In this document: in pieces, positions 1-8,939 of the stretch
How positions within the stretch are numbered: the stretch's first letter is position 1
How the letters are laid out: every line of letters starts with the position of its first letter
From: an uncultured Bacteroidales bacterium
GTDB lineage: Bacteria > Bacteroidota > Bacteroidia > Bacteroidales > Paludibacteraceae
DNA: 64,000 bases
Reading direction: 5' to 3'
Assembly: GCA_937910305.1 (NCBI GenBank)
Contig: CALEPS010000140.1
Coordinates: 21,183 to 85,182 of the forward strand
The notes under the pieces: generated by a model
The model's input: only the letters and a program-made list of their open reading frames with translations
Databases searched by the model: none
Told to the model about the DNA's origin: nothing
Made by a program: the position numbers and the translations under genes

Positions 1-1305
1 CATATTTGGGACGGTATGATCAAGGTGTCGCTAATTACGTTTATCGTACTCGTCATAGGTATATTGGTAGCAGGACTGCTCATTCGCCGTCTATGGCAGG
101 ACCAAACAGAATATGTTCGTGCTGAAACGGAAAACAAGGTGTTGGAGAAGGAGTTGCGCATTGCCAGTAGTATTCAGAAGGGGATTCTGCGGATTGGTGA
201 ACGCGAGAAGGTTAAAGTGGAAGACAGATGGTCTGATATTGAAGTACAGGCAGCCCTGGAGCCGATGCGCGAAATAGGAGGGGACCTCTATGATTTCTAT
301 AGAAAAGATGATGATTTCTATTTCATCATCGGCGATGTGAGTGGGAAGAGTGTGCCTGCAGCGATGTTTATGAGTGCTACGGTCAATTTGTTCCGATCCA
401 CTGTGCGAAGATTGCAATCTCCCAAATCCATTATGGAAGACATTAACGCTGTGCTGAGCGACAACAACCCGTCATTGATGTTCGTCACGGCTTTTATCGG
501 ACGGCTGCATATTCCTACCGGCGAGGTGTTGTACTGTAATGCCGGACACTTGCCGCCCATTAAGGTATCAAGCGGCGAAGTACCAAGTACAAAAGAGTTG
601 GCCGTCCTCCCGAACATCCCATTGGGTTACCAAGGCACCTTTCGTTTTGAAGAACAAGGCACCATGCTTGGCAAAAATGAGACCTTGGTTCTCTATACGG
701 ACGGCATAACAGAAGCCAGAAACGAAAAACGGGAGATGCTGGGAGCACAGAGGTGGAGGAAAATGGCGGCAGAGACCATCCCGCTTGCTGGCAGCGACAG
801 TATAAACGCCATCCGAAAAGCATGTGTCCGTTATATCGGCAGAGCCGAACAAACAGATGACATGACCATAATGACCATCCGCCTGACCAATGATGTACAA
901 CCTTTGACCCTACATCTGGAAAACAGATTGGACCAACTGCCTGTATTCAGAAACGCTTTGCATAATTACGGACTGTGTGCAGGAGTGGACAAACGGACGC
1001 TCAAGCGCCTGGAAGTGGCGTTGGAGGAAGCGGTTGTGAACATCATCAACTATTCGCAGGCAACGGCGATAGAGTTGAAAGTCGAAAGTCAAAAGTCGAA
1101 TGCCGAAAGACAATTTTGTATCAAGATCTCCGATAACGGCACGATCTTTGACCCTACGGCACAAAAAGAGGTGGATACTGCCAAAAATGCTGAAGAACGG
1201 CAGATTGGAGGACTGGGTATCGCTTTGCTGCGGCAGATGGCAGACGAACTTCATTACCGCCGCATGGATAATCAAAATGAATTGACCATAATAAAAAACA
1301 TCTGA
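1..1305 (+). CDS. SpoIIE/PP2C-type phosphatase with C-terminal HATPase domain, 5'-partial
   Basis: A partner-switching regulator: a PP2C/SpoIIE serine phosphatase that would dephosphorylate a STAS antagonist, fused to an anti-sigma-like HATPase. The frame is open to the window edge, so the first ATG (position 16) is probably internal. Numbering from that ATG: membrane helix at 4-24, linker coiled segment, phosphatase motifs GGDLYDFY, GDVSGKS and LYTDGITE (about 60-290), then HATPase with an N-box (EVALEEAVVNI) and a G-box (GGLGIALLRQM) at about 300-425. The paralogue at 39387-41423 has an extra sensor domain before the same helix, which suggests the missing 5' part encodes a sensor. An A-family heptad repeat (1078-1100) lies inside the HATPase part. 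The STAS gene follows after 1 bp. Confidence 0.9.
   Translation, partial: HIWDGMIKVSLITFIVLVIGILVAGLLIRRLWQDQTEYVRAETENKVLEKELRIASSIQKGILRIGEREKVKVEDRWSDIEVQAALEPMREIGGDLYDFYRKDDDFYFIIGDVSGKSVPAAMFMSATVNLFRSTVRRLQSPKSIMEDINAVLSDNNPSLMFVTAFIGRLHIPTGEVLYCNAGHLPPIKVSSGEVPSTKELAVLPNIPLGYQGTFRFEEQGTMLGKNETLVLYTDGITEARNEKREMLGAQRWRKMAAETIPLAGSDSINAIRKACVRYIGRAEQTDDMTIMTIRLTNDVQPLTLHLENRLDQLPVFRNALHNYGLCAGVDKRTLKRLEVALEEAVVNIINYSQATAIELKVESQKSNAERQFCIKISDNGTIFDPTAQKEVDTAKNAEERQIGGLGIALLRQMADELHYRRMDNQNELTIIKNI
1078..1100 (+). repeat. A-family heptad repeat (GTCGAAA) inside the phosphatase gene
   Basis: Tandem copies of a 7-bp unit, AGTCGAA or AGTCAAA, translated in frame as KVESQKSN within the HATPase domain. 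Confidence 0.85.
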
Positions 1306-1306
1306 T

Positions 1307-1609
1307 ATGAACATCACTATTGAACAATCGAAAGATGAGATTTTGGTTCGCATCATCGGCGAACTGGACACGGTAGCTACCACCGAACAGGCTGACGAAC
1401 TACAACAAGTGCTGGACATTGCCGGCAACACATTAGTGATCGACTGTACGGAACTGGAGTATATCTCCTCAGCCGGCTTGCGATTCTTTATGCAACTCAA
1501 ACGGGAATCAGAAACCAAAGGCGGCAGTATCCGGATTTGCCATTTGAATGAAGACGTAGCAGACATATTCCGTATGAGCGGATTCCGGAATATCTTTGAG
1601 ATAGAGTAG
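1307..1609 (+). CDS. STAS-domain anti-sigma factor antagonist
   Basis: A 100-residue stand-alone STAS protein of the SpoIIAA/RsbV type. The family binds an anti-sigma HATPase when unphosphorylated and is reactivated by a PP2C phosphatase. The diagnostic strand-helix segment DCTELEYISSAGLRFF is at residues 46-61 and carries the serine expected to be phosphorylated (ISSAG). It starts 1 bp after the phosphatase stop, so the two are translationally linked. The same pair recurs at 39387-41731. No classical sigma factor is visible in the window, so the downstream target is unknown. Confidence 0.93.
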   Translation: MNITIEQSKDEILVRIIGELDTVATTEQADELQQVLDIAGNTLVIDCTELEYISSAGLRFFMQLKRESETKGGSIRICHLNEDVADIFRMSGFRNIFEIE

Positions 1610-1641
1610 AAAGTCGAAAGTCGAAAGCAAAAAGTCGAAAG
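1608..1641 (+). repeat. A-family heptad repeat between the STAS and NRPS genes
   Basis: Four to five AGTCGAA-type units occupy the whole 34-bp gap and run up to the NRPS start codon. No TAnnTTTG promoter is visible here, so the NRPS probably shares the upstream transcript. Confidence 0.85.
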
Positions 1642-1643
1642 CT

Positions 1644-4600
1644 ATGAGAAGCCCGTTAAGCCAAGCGCAATTAGGCGTGTATTATGCCTGTGAGGCATCG
1701 GTTGATGATGTACGTAATTACCAGAACCCCGTACTCCTCCCTCTTCCCGGGGACACGGATACAAAGCGGGTGCAGCAGGCGGTCTATGACGCTTTGTGCG
1801 CCCACCCGTATATCCTGGGGCATATAGAACCGGACGGGGAAAACCTAACCCCGGTTCTCTCTTATGGAGAGGGGAAAACGCCTGTGGTAGAGGTAAGAAC
1901 GGTATCAGAGGCAGAGTGGAAGGAAGTTCAGAAGACCTTCGCCCGCACAATGGATATACACGGAGAGAGGCTGTATCGGGCGGAAATATACCAAATGGTA
2001 AATGGTAAATGTCCCAATGGTAAATATCTTTATCTTGATCTTCACCATGTGATTTCGGACGGGTTCTCAATGACGGTACTGCTGCGGGATATCAGCCGTG
2101 CGTATGAAGGCAAGGCTTTGTCCGGCGAACTGATGGACGGGGCAGCGATAGCACAAGCAGAGGCTGCTCAGCGTGCCGATGAAGCACAGATGACCGCAGT
2201 CCGCGAATGGTACGCTCGTGAGTTTGCAGATGCAGCGGAGATAGATAGTTTGCCAATCCCGGCTCCCTCCCTTGAGGGGAGGGATGGGGAGGGGTTTGTT
2301 TACCGTTCTTATCCGCTGACGGTGACCAAAGAAGAGGTGCAAGCGATTGAGAAACGGTTTGGCTCCAAAGAGAGCGTCATCATGCAGGCGGCCTGGGGAC
2401 TGTTGCTGGCTGCATATAGCGCCGAAGAAAAAGCCTCATACTGCACCGCTTTCTTCGGACGTACGGACAGAAGAACATGGGGCTCGGTGACGATGATGGT
2501 TCATACACTGCCGGTCTTTCTGAACTGGAGCAATCAGCCATCGGCAGTCAGCCTGCAGCAGTTGTTGGCGGGGATGGATGCGCAGTTACAGCAGACGCAG
2601 AAATACCGGTATTATGCTTACCCGGATGCGGTGCGGGACCTGGGACTCAATAACCAAGTGATGTTCGTCTATCAGGGACCGGTTATTAACGACAAACGTT
2701 CCCTGCGTTTAGGGGAGCAGTTAGTACCGTTCGTAGATCTCCGCAAACCCACTCCGGGATGGAAACTGTGTGCCGAACTGTTGGAAGCCGATGCGCAGTA
2801 TCTCCTCAAGCTCAGTTATAGCGAAGCCGATTACTCCGATGCGTTCATGCAGGAGTTGGCAAAGACATATAGCAGGATCCTCCGTTCGATGGTGACGGCG
2901 GAGAACGTGAGTGAGATGGAGTATTGCGATGAGGAGCAGATCAAGTGGCTGGACCTTCGAAACCCGGAAAAGGGACCAAGTGACCAAGTACCAAGTACCA
3001 AGGATTCCCTCGTGGAACGTTTCCAAAAGCACGCAACTGAACAGCCGGATGCTATATGTGTTGTGGCTGGCGATGTGCGGCTGACGTATGCGGAAGTGGA
3101 CAGGCTCACGGACGAGCTAAGTCTAAAGTTAAAAGATGAAAGTTTAGAGAAGGTTGAAAGCGAAAAGTATGTAGTTTATCCTTGCGGCGAGCATGTGATG
3201 GGTTATTCCGTGCCGCGTAACGAACAGATGGTGATTGTGCCGCTCGCTATCGCCAAAGCCGGCTTTACTGCCATGCCGCTGGATAGTTCCTATCCCGCCG
3301 AGCGGCTGGAGTTCATGCGTCAGGATGCCGCAAAATATGAAGGCGGAGATGCCTTTATACTGCTTTATACATCGGGAACAACGGGCACACCGAAAGGCGT
3401 GATGCTGAGCGAACAGAACATCCTCGCTTTCTGCGATTACCATACCCATCATATAGATCTGACGCCCGAGAGCCGGTACGCCACGTATGCCGGTTACGGT
3501 TTTGACGCGTATATGATGGATCTATGGGGATGTATGTATGCCGGCGCAGCCATATATGTTATTGGCGAAGATATACGTTTTGATCTGGATGGCATATATG
3601 ACTATTTTGTCAAAGAGGGTATCACGCACTCTTTCATGACGACCCAAGTAGGCACGCAGATGGCTATCAACTATCCCGAGATACCCGGATTCCAATGTCT
3701 CGGCGTGGGTGGCGAAAAACTGATGTCATTGAATCCGCCATCCTATCATTTGTGGAATGGCTACGGTCCGACGGAATGTACGGTCTATGTATCCAGTTTC
3801 CGGGTGGAGAAGAACGAACCGAACATCCCTATCGGTTATCCGAACGACACAGCCGAACTCTTTATTGTCAATAAGAACGGCAAGCGTGTACCTTGGGGTG
3901 CCGCAGGCGAACTGCTGATAGCCGGACCGCAGGTAGGTATCGGTTATCTCAACCAACCCGAGAGGACCGCAGAGGCGTTTGTGGAAGTTCCAAGTAACAA
4001 ACTACCAGGTACAAAGGTTCGCGTATATAAGACAGGCGACATCGTGCGCTATCGTCAGGACGGAGCGATTGAGTTCGTCGGACGCAGAGACGGACAAGTC
4101 AAGATCCGCGGTTTCCGTATTGAACTGAAAGAGGTAGAGGCGGTTATCCGACAGTTTGAGGGTATCAAGGACGCCACCGTGCAGGCCTTTGATTTTCCGG
4201 AAGGCGGCGGTAAGTTCATCGCAGCATACATCGTTTCTGACCAACAGATTGATATTCAGGCACTTAACGCCTTTATCATGGACAGGAAACCACCTTATAT
4301 GGTACCGACTGTCACGATGCAGATAGATGCTATTCCGCTCAACCAGAACCAGAAAGTCAATAGGAAAGCGTTACCGCTTCCTAAAGTACAAGGGGACGAT
4401 GTACAATGTACGAAGGAGGCAACACCGCTCAATGTATTGGAGGAGCAGTTGCGTGACATGGTCGCCGGCATCGTGGGGAACAGCGATTTCGGAATCATGA
4501 CCGATCTGAGATACGTGGGACTGAGTTCTATCTCCGCTATCAAACTGGCTACGCAGGTCTATAAGCGTTTCGGCGTGCAACTTGATGCCAAACTGCTTAT

Positions 4601-7600
4601 CAAAGGGGCGAACATCCAGGTTATCGAAAACGAGATATTGAAGGCGATGATGGATGGCAGTCAAAAGTCAAAAGTCGAAAGTCAAAAGACTCCTTCTACT
4701 TTGAGCGAAGCGGTCTCATTCCCTCTCAGCCACGCGCAGACAGGCGTCTATTTCGAGTGTATGAAGAACCCCACTTCAACACTATATAATATTCCCATGC
4801 GCGCGCGATTACCGGAGGGCGTCCGTGCGGAGGAACTGCGTGCAGCAGTGGAACAAGTCGTTCGAAACCACCCGGAGCTGTTTGTACACTTCCTGACAAA
4901 CGAGACCGGAGTGGAGCAACTGATAGACAAAAGTCAAGAGCTGAGGCTGGAGACGATTGACTTGCAAGAAGCGCAGTTGGATGCCTATCGTGCGGAGTTC
5001 GTGCAGCCCTTCAATCTCTCGAAAGACCAACTCTTCCGGTTCAGCATCGTGCAGACCGAAAAGGCTCTGTATCTCTATTGCGACATGCACCATTTGGTAT
5101 GCGACGGCGCTTCGTATGATGTGTTCTTCAATGAGTTGTGCGCATTGCTGAACGGCGGGACCATCGAACCGGAAATGTGCTCTTATGCCGAGTTCGTGGC
5201 GGATGAACAGGCCGCAGAGGATAGCGCGGAATACGCAGCAGCCAAAGAGTTCTTCCACTCGCAGTTGGCAGAAGTGGAGGGCGTGACGGAGTTACCGGCG
5301 GACCTGACCAACCCTAAAGACGGCGAGATAGGGCAGGTTTATGCGCCAATGAATCTGCAGGCAGCCGAGCAGGTGGCAAAAACCGCAGGCGTGACAGCGG
5401 CCGGCGCAACACTCGCGGCAGTATTCTACACGCTCTCGCGGTTCGCGAACAACGACGACCTCTGTATCACCACTATCTCCAACGGCCGGAGCAACCTCAA
5501 GATGGCGAACACGATTGGCATGATGGTAAACACGCTTGCATTGAGCAGCAAGATAGGCACGCAGAGCGTAGAGCAGTTCGTTCGGGAGACAGGCGGAAAA
5601 TTCGAGCAGACACTCTCCCATGAGAACTATCCGTTTGCACAGATAGCCGCCGACTACGACCTGACAGCAGAAATCATGTACGCCTACCAGCTCGGCGTCC
5701 TTTCCGAATACAAGGTGAAGGGACAGGCGGTTGAGACGGAGAACATGGAACTGAATGTGCCGAAGTTCAAGATTGCGTTCTATATCGTGGAGGTGGATGG
5801 CAAACCTTCTGTGGCGATTGAGTACGACAACGGCCGTTACAGCCGCGAGATGATGCAGAGCCTCGCGCAGTCGGTTAGCAATGCCGTGAGTGCGTTCGCC
5901 AAGGATACCAAAGCCCCGTTGCGCTCCGTCTCGCTGATGGACGAGCAACAGACAGCGCTGCTGGATAGTTTCAACGAGACCCATGTGGACTATGATGACA
6001 CGCAGACCATACTCTCGCTCTTCAAAACGCAGGTGGCGAAGACGCCGGATAACATCGCCATCATCTTCCGCGACAAACGAATCACCTACCGCGAGTTAGA
6101 TGAGATAACCGACCGCATAGCCGCCGGGCTGCACCCGACAACGAATGTCATTTCCATCAAAGTGGAACGCTCCGAATGGATGACTATCGGCGCGCTCTCC
6201 GTGCTCAAAACAGGTTGTGCATACATGCCGCTCGACCCCTCTTACCCGGAAGAGCGACTCAATTATATGCAGCAGGACGGCAACAGCTGCATGCTGCTGA
6301 CAGAGAAAGAGTTAGAGAAACTGAGTCAAAAGTCAATAGTCGAAAGTCAAAAGCATTCAGCAATCAGCATTCAGCCATCAGATTTATTTATCCTTCTCTA
6401 TACTTCCGGTTCGACGGGTGTGCCGAAGGGCGTGATGCTGGAGCATCGTAACCTCGTGGCGTTCTGCCACTGGTACCACCGTTATTACGACCTGCACGCC
6501 GGCGACAAAGTGGCGGCATATGCTTCGTTCGGTTTCGATGCCAATATGATGGATATGTACCCGGCACTGACCTGCGGAGCGGCGGTTTGCATCATCCCCG
6601 AAGACATGCGACTGAACCTGCCGGAGTTGGGACGTTATTTTGACCAAGAGGGAGTGACCCACTCGTTCATGACCACACAGATCGGATTCCAGTTCGCTAC
6701 GAATATAGAGTGCCATAGTCTGAGACATCTGTCTGTGGGCGGTGAAGCACTGGCTGCCCTCACGCCGCCAACCAACTACAAGATGCACAACGGCTATGGT
6801 CCGACCGAGTGTACTATCTTCACCACCACCTATTGTCTGGACGGCTATGAACAGCATATCCCTATCGGCAAGCCGCTGGATAATCTGCAACTGTTCGTCA
6901 TGGATACCGACGGTCAGCGTCTGCCGCTCGGTGCCGCAGGCGAGTTATGGGTCAGTGGCCCGCAAGTAGGACGCGGTTACCTGAACCTGCCCGAAAAGAC
7001 CGCAGAGACGTTTGTAGAAGTACCAAGTGACCAAGTACCAAGAGACCAAGTACCAAGTACTAAGGTGCGTTGTTACCGAACCGGAGATATTGTACGATAC
7101 CTGCCGGACGGCAACATTCAGTTTGTAGGGCGGCGCGACGGACAAGTCAAGATCCGCGGGTTCCGTATCGAGCTGAAAGAGGTGGAGACGGTGATACGTC
7201 AGTTCCCCGGTATCAAAGATGCTACCGTGCAGGCGTTCGATTACCCCAACGGCGGTAAGTTTATCGCGGCATATATCGTCAGCGACGAGAAGATAGATGT
7301 GCAGGCGCTCAATGCCTTCATCCGCGAGACCAAACCGCCATACATGGTGCCTGCTGCTACGATGCAGATTGACGCTATTCCGCTTAACCAGAACCAGAAA
7401 GTGAATAGGAAAGCGTTACCGCTTCCTAAGGTACAAAGGGACCAAGTACCAAGTACAATAGTAGAACCCGCCAACGAGACCGAAAAACTGTTTGCGGACA
7501 TCTTTGCGAATGTCTTGAGCCTGGAGAAAGTAGGTGCGACGGATAGCTTCTTCGATCTGGGCGGCACGTCGCTCATGGTGACACGCGTCATCATCGAGGC

Positions 7601-8921
7601 GGAGAAAGGCGGACAGCACATCGCTTATGCCGACCTCTTCAGCCATCCTACGCCGCGGCAGTTGGCGCAGATGGTAAATGGCAAAACGGAAAATGACAGC
7701 GACGCACCCGATACGGTCATTACGGATTTTGATTATGAACCCATCAACGCACTGCTCCAAAAGAACACCTTGACCACCTTCCTAAATGGTCAAATGGTAA
7801 ATGACAAAATGGTAAATGGCTTAGGTCATGTTCTTCTTACCGGTGCCACAGGTTTCCTCGGTATCCATGTGCTCAAAGAACTCATCGACTCCGATGCTGA
7901 GACAATCACCTGCCTTGTGCGCGGCAAGGACCGGCATGATGCCGAGCGTCGTGTGCGCAACTTGCTGTTCTACTATTTCAGCCATCGTTTCGACGACCTC
8001 TTTGGCAAGCGTTTGTTCGTCATCAACGGCGATGTGACGAATGATTTCAGCCATCTGCTTTCAGATATCAGCATTCAGACCGTCTTCAACTGCGCCGCGA
8101 ACGTAAAGCATTTCTCCAAAGGCACGGATATTGAGGATGTGAATATCGGCGGTGCACAACGCTGCGTGGACTTCTGTCTGGCTACCGGTGCACGGCTCGT
8201 GCATGTGTCCACCACCTCCACCGGAGGTATCTGGATCGGGAATAATGTGCCTGCACCTGTCCTGACGGAGCGGAATATCTATTTCGGTCAGTATCTGGGC
8301 AACCAGTATATGCACTCGAAGTTCCTTGCCGACCGCCTTATTCTGGACGCTGTGGCGCATAAGGGGCTCAAGGCAAAGATTATGCGGGTGGGTAATCTCG
8401 CGGCACGCAGTTATGACGGCGAGTTCCAAGTCAATTTCTCCACCAACAGCTATATGGGCCGTATCAAGATCTTCCATATGTTAGGCTGCTGCCCCTATGA
8501 GCAGTACGACTCGCCTACCGAGTTCTCGCCTATCAACGAGACGGCGCGGGCTATCGTTCTGTTGGCTACGACTCCGGATGACTGTACGGTCTTCCAGCCT
8601 TACAACACCCATACGCGCTTGTTGGGCGATGTGCTGAACGAGTTGAAGAAAATAGGTACGGATATACGTTTTGTCGAGTCTATGGAGTTCGGCGCGTTGG
8701 TACAGCAAGCCGCCGCGGATCCTAAGAAAGCAGCCCTGCTGACCACTATGCTCGCCTATCAGAACATGGCGAACGGACAGCCTTCGAAGCAAGTGGACCG
8801 TGATAACGAGTACACCTCGCAAGTGCTGTTGCGCCTTGGCTTCCGGTGGAGCGTACCTGACAGCGAATATATCGCCAGAATGCTATTGGCTATCAGTCAG
8901 TTAGGATTCTTTGACCTATGA
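1644..8921 (+). CDS. Two-module nonribosomal peptide synthetase, C-A-T-C-A-T-reductase
   Basis: A 2425-residue synthetase. Order: condensation 1 (about 1-440; HHVISDG, His134-Gly140), adenylation 1 (about 455-910; LLYTSGTTGTPKG at about 573), carrier 1 (GLSSI, Ser962), condensation 2 (HHLVCDG, His1149), adenylation 2 (LLYTSGSTGVPKG at about 1584), carrier 2 (LGGTSL, Ser1976), thioester reductase (GATGFLG from Gly2067; YMHSK, Tyr2222/Lys2226). By family knowledge the reductase releases an aldehyde or alcohol; the leading condensation domain suggests N-acylation. By-eye pocket residues are D-A-M-F-G-G-G-V-Y and D-A-M-F-S-G-G-I-F; no substrate is claimed. Many repeat-encoded linkers interrupt it. 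No phosphopantetheinyl transferase or tailoring gene lies nearby. The reductase clade and product are inference. Confidence 0.95.
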   Translation: MRSPLSQAQLGVYYACEASVDDVRNYQNPVLLPLPGDTDTKRVQQAVYDALCAHPYILGHIEPDGENLTPVLSYGEGKTPVVEVRTVSEAEWKEVQKTFARTMDIHGERLYRAEIYQMVNGKCPNGKYLYLDLHHVISDGFSMTVLLRDISRAYEGKALSGELMDGAAIAQAEAAQRADEAQMTAVREWYAREFADAAEIDSLPIPAPSLEGRDGEGFVYRSYPLTVTKEEVQAIEKRFGSKESVIMQAAWGLLLAAYSAEEKASYCTAFFGRTDRRTWGSVTMMVHTLPVFLNWSNQPSAVSLQQLLAGMDAQLQQTQKYRYYAYPDAVRDLGLNNQVMFVYQGPVINDKRSLRLGEQLVPFVDLRKPTPGWKLCAELLEADAQYLLKLSYSEADYSDAFMQELAKTYSRILRSMVTAENVSEMEYCDEEQIKWLDLRNPEKGPSDQVPSTKDSLVERFQKHATEQPDAICVVAGDVRLTYAEVDRLTDELSLKLKDESLEKVESEKYVVYPCGEHVMGYSVPRNEQMVIVPLAIAKAGFTAMPLDSSYPAERLEFMRQDAAKYEGGDAFILLYTSGTTGTPKGVMLSEQNILAFCDYHTHHIDLTPESRYATYAGYGFDAYMMDLWGCMYAGAAIYVIGEDIRFDLDGIYDYFVKEGITHSFMTTQVGTQMAINYPEIPGFQCLGVGGEKLMSLNPPSYHLWNGYGPTECTVYVSSFRVEKNEPNIPIGYPNDTAELFIVNKNGKRVPWGAAGELLIAGPQVGIGYLNQPERTAEAFVEVPSNKLPGTKVRVYKTGDIVRYRQDGAIEFVGRRDGQVKIRGFRIELKEVEAVIRQFEGIKDATVQAFDFPEGGGKFIAAYIVSDQQIDIQALNAFIMDRKPPYMVPTVTMQIDAIPLNQNQKVNRKALPLPKVQGDDVQCTKEATPLNVLEEQLRDMVAGIVGNSDFGIMTDLRYVGLSSISAIKLATQVYKRFGVQLDAKLLIKGANIQVIENEILKAMMDGSQKSKVESQKTPSTLSEAVSFPLSHAQTGVYFECMKNPTSTLYNIPMRARLPEGVRAEELRAAVEQVVRNHPELFVHFLTNETGVEQLIDKSQELRLETIDLQEAQLDAYRAEFVQPFNLSKDQLFRFSIVQTEKALYLYCDMHHLVCDGASYDVFFNELCALLNGGTIEPEMCSYAEFVADEQAAEDSAEYAAAKEFFHSQLAEVEGVTELPADLTNPKDGEIGQVYAPMNLQAAEQVAKTAGVTAAGATLAAVFYTLSRFANNDDLCITTISNGRSNLKMANTIGMMVNTLALSSKIGTQSVEQFVRETGGKFEQTLSHENYPFAQIAADYDLTAEIMYAYQLGVLSEYKVKGQAVETENMELNVPKFKIAFYIVEVDGKPSVAIEYDNGRYSREMMQSLAQSVSNAVSAFAKDTKAPLRSVSLMDEQQTALLDSFNETHVDYDDTQTILSLFKTQVAKTPDNIAIIFRDKRITYRELDEITDRIAAGLHPTTNVISIKVERSEWMTIGALSVLKTGCAYMPLDPSYPEERLNYMQQDGNSCMLLTEKELEKLSQKSIVESQKHSAISIQPSDLFILLYTSGSTGVPKGVMLEHRNLVAFCHWYHRYYDLHAGDKVAAYASFGFDANMMDMYPALTCGAAVCIIPEDMRLNLPELGRYFDQEGVTHSFMTTQIGFQFATNIECHSLRHLSVGGEALAALTPPTNYKMHNGYGPTECTIFTTTYCLDGYEQHIPIGKPLDNLQLFVMDTDGQRLPLGAAGELWVSGPQVGRGYLNLPEKTAETFVEVPSDQVPRDQVPSTKVRCYRTGDIVRYLPDGNIQFVGRRDGQVKIRGFRIELKEVETVIRQFPGIKDATVQAFDYPNGGKFIAAYIVSDEKIDVQALNAFIRETKPPYMVPAATMQIDAIPLNQNQKVNRKALPLPKVQRDQVPSTIVEPANETEKLFADIFANVLSLEKVGATDSFFDLGGTSLMVTRVIIEAEKGGQHIAYADLFSHPTPRQLAQMVNGKTENDSDAPDTVITDFDYEPINALLQKNTLTTFLNGQMVNDKMVNGLGHVLLTGATGFLGIHVLKELIDSDAETITCLVRGKDRHDAERRVRNLLFYYFSHRFDDLFGKRLFVINGDVTNDFSHLLSDISIQTVFNCAANVKHFSKGTDIEDVNIGGAQRCVDFCLATGARLVHVSTTSTGGIWIGNNVPAPVLTERNIYFGQYLGNQYMHSKFLADRLILDAVAHKGLKAKIMRVGNLAARSYDGEFQVNFSTNSYMGRIKIFHMLGCCPYEQYDSPTEFSPINETARAIVLLATTPDDCTVFQPYNTHTRLLGDVLNELKKIGTDIRFVESMEFGALVQQAAADPKKAALLTTMLAYQNMANGQPSKQVDRDNEYTSQVLLRLGFRWSVPDSEYIARMLLAISQLGFFDL
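1992..2026 (+). repeat. F-family heptad repeat (AAATGGT) in NRPS condensation domain 1
   Basis: Units of AAATGGT, partly degenerate, encode QMVNGKCPNGKY just before the HHVISDG motif. Related copies are at 7672-7690 and 7784-7820. Confidence 0.8.
2262..2297 (+). repeat. D-family palindromic repeat in NRPS condensation domain 1
   Basis: CTCCCTCCCTTGAGGGGAGG followed by a G-rich tail. The first part can fold as a hairpin with a TTGA loop. It encodes [10 protein letters not shown]. Confidence 0.85.
2972..3002 (+). repeat. B-family heptad repeat (ACCAAGT) at the C1/A1 linker
   Basis: Units ACCAAGT, GACCAAG and TACCAAG encode GPSDQVPSTK between condensation 1 and adenylation 1. Confidence 0.88.
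4384..4416 (+). repeat. J-family heptad repeat (TGTACGA) after adenylation 1
   Basis: GTACAA/GTACGA-type units between the A1 terminus (LNQNQKVNRKALP) and carrier 1. A similar stretch lies at 7431-7460 after A2, there mixed with B-family units. Confidence 0.7.
4659..4689 (+). repeat. A-family heptad repeat at the T1/C2 linker
   Basis: Four units of GTCAAAA/GTCGAAA encode [10 protein letters not shown] between carrier 1 and condensation 2. Confidence 0.88.
6324..6381 (+). repeat. A-family plus E-family repeats in adenylation 2
   Basis: GTCAAAA/GTCGAAA units run directly into CAGCATT/CAGCCAT units, encoding SQKSIVESQK and then SAISIQPS, immediately before the ATP-binding LLYTSGSTG loop. Confidence 0.85.
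7020..7065 (+). repeat. B-family heptad repeat inside adenylation 2
   Basis: Six units of ACCAAGT/ACCAAGA encode VPSDQVPRDQVPSTK at the hinge before the RTGDIVRY motif. The equivalent position in A1 (3988-4017) has a degenerate version. Confidence 0.88.
7784..7820 (+). repeat. F-family heptad repeat before the reductase domain
   Basis: AAATGGT-type units encode LNGQMVNDKMVNG between carrier 2 and the reductase GATGFLG motif. Confidence 0.82.
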
Positions 8922-8939
8922 TCCCAACTCGTCCATTTC

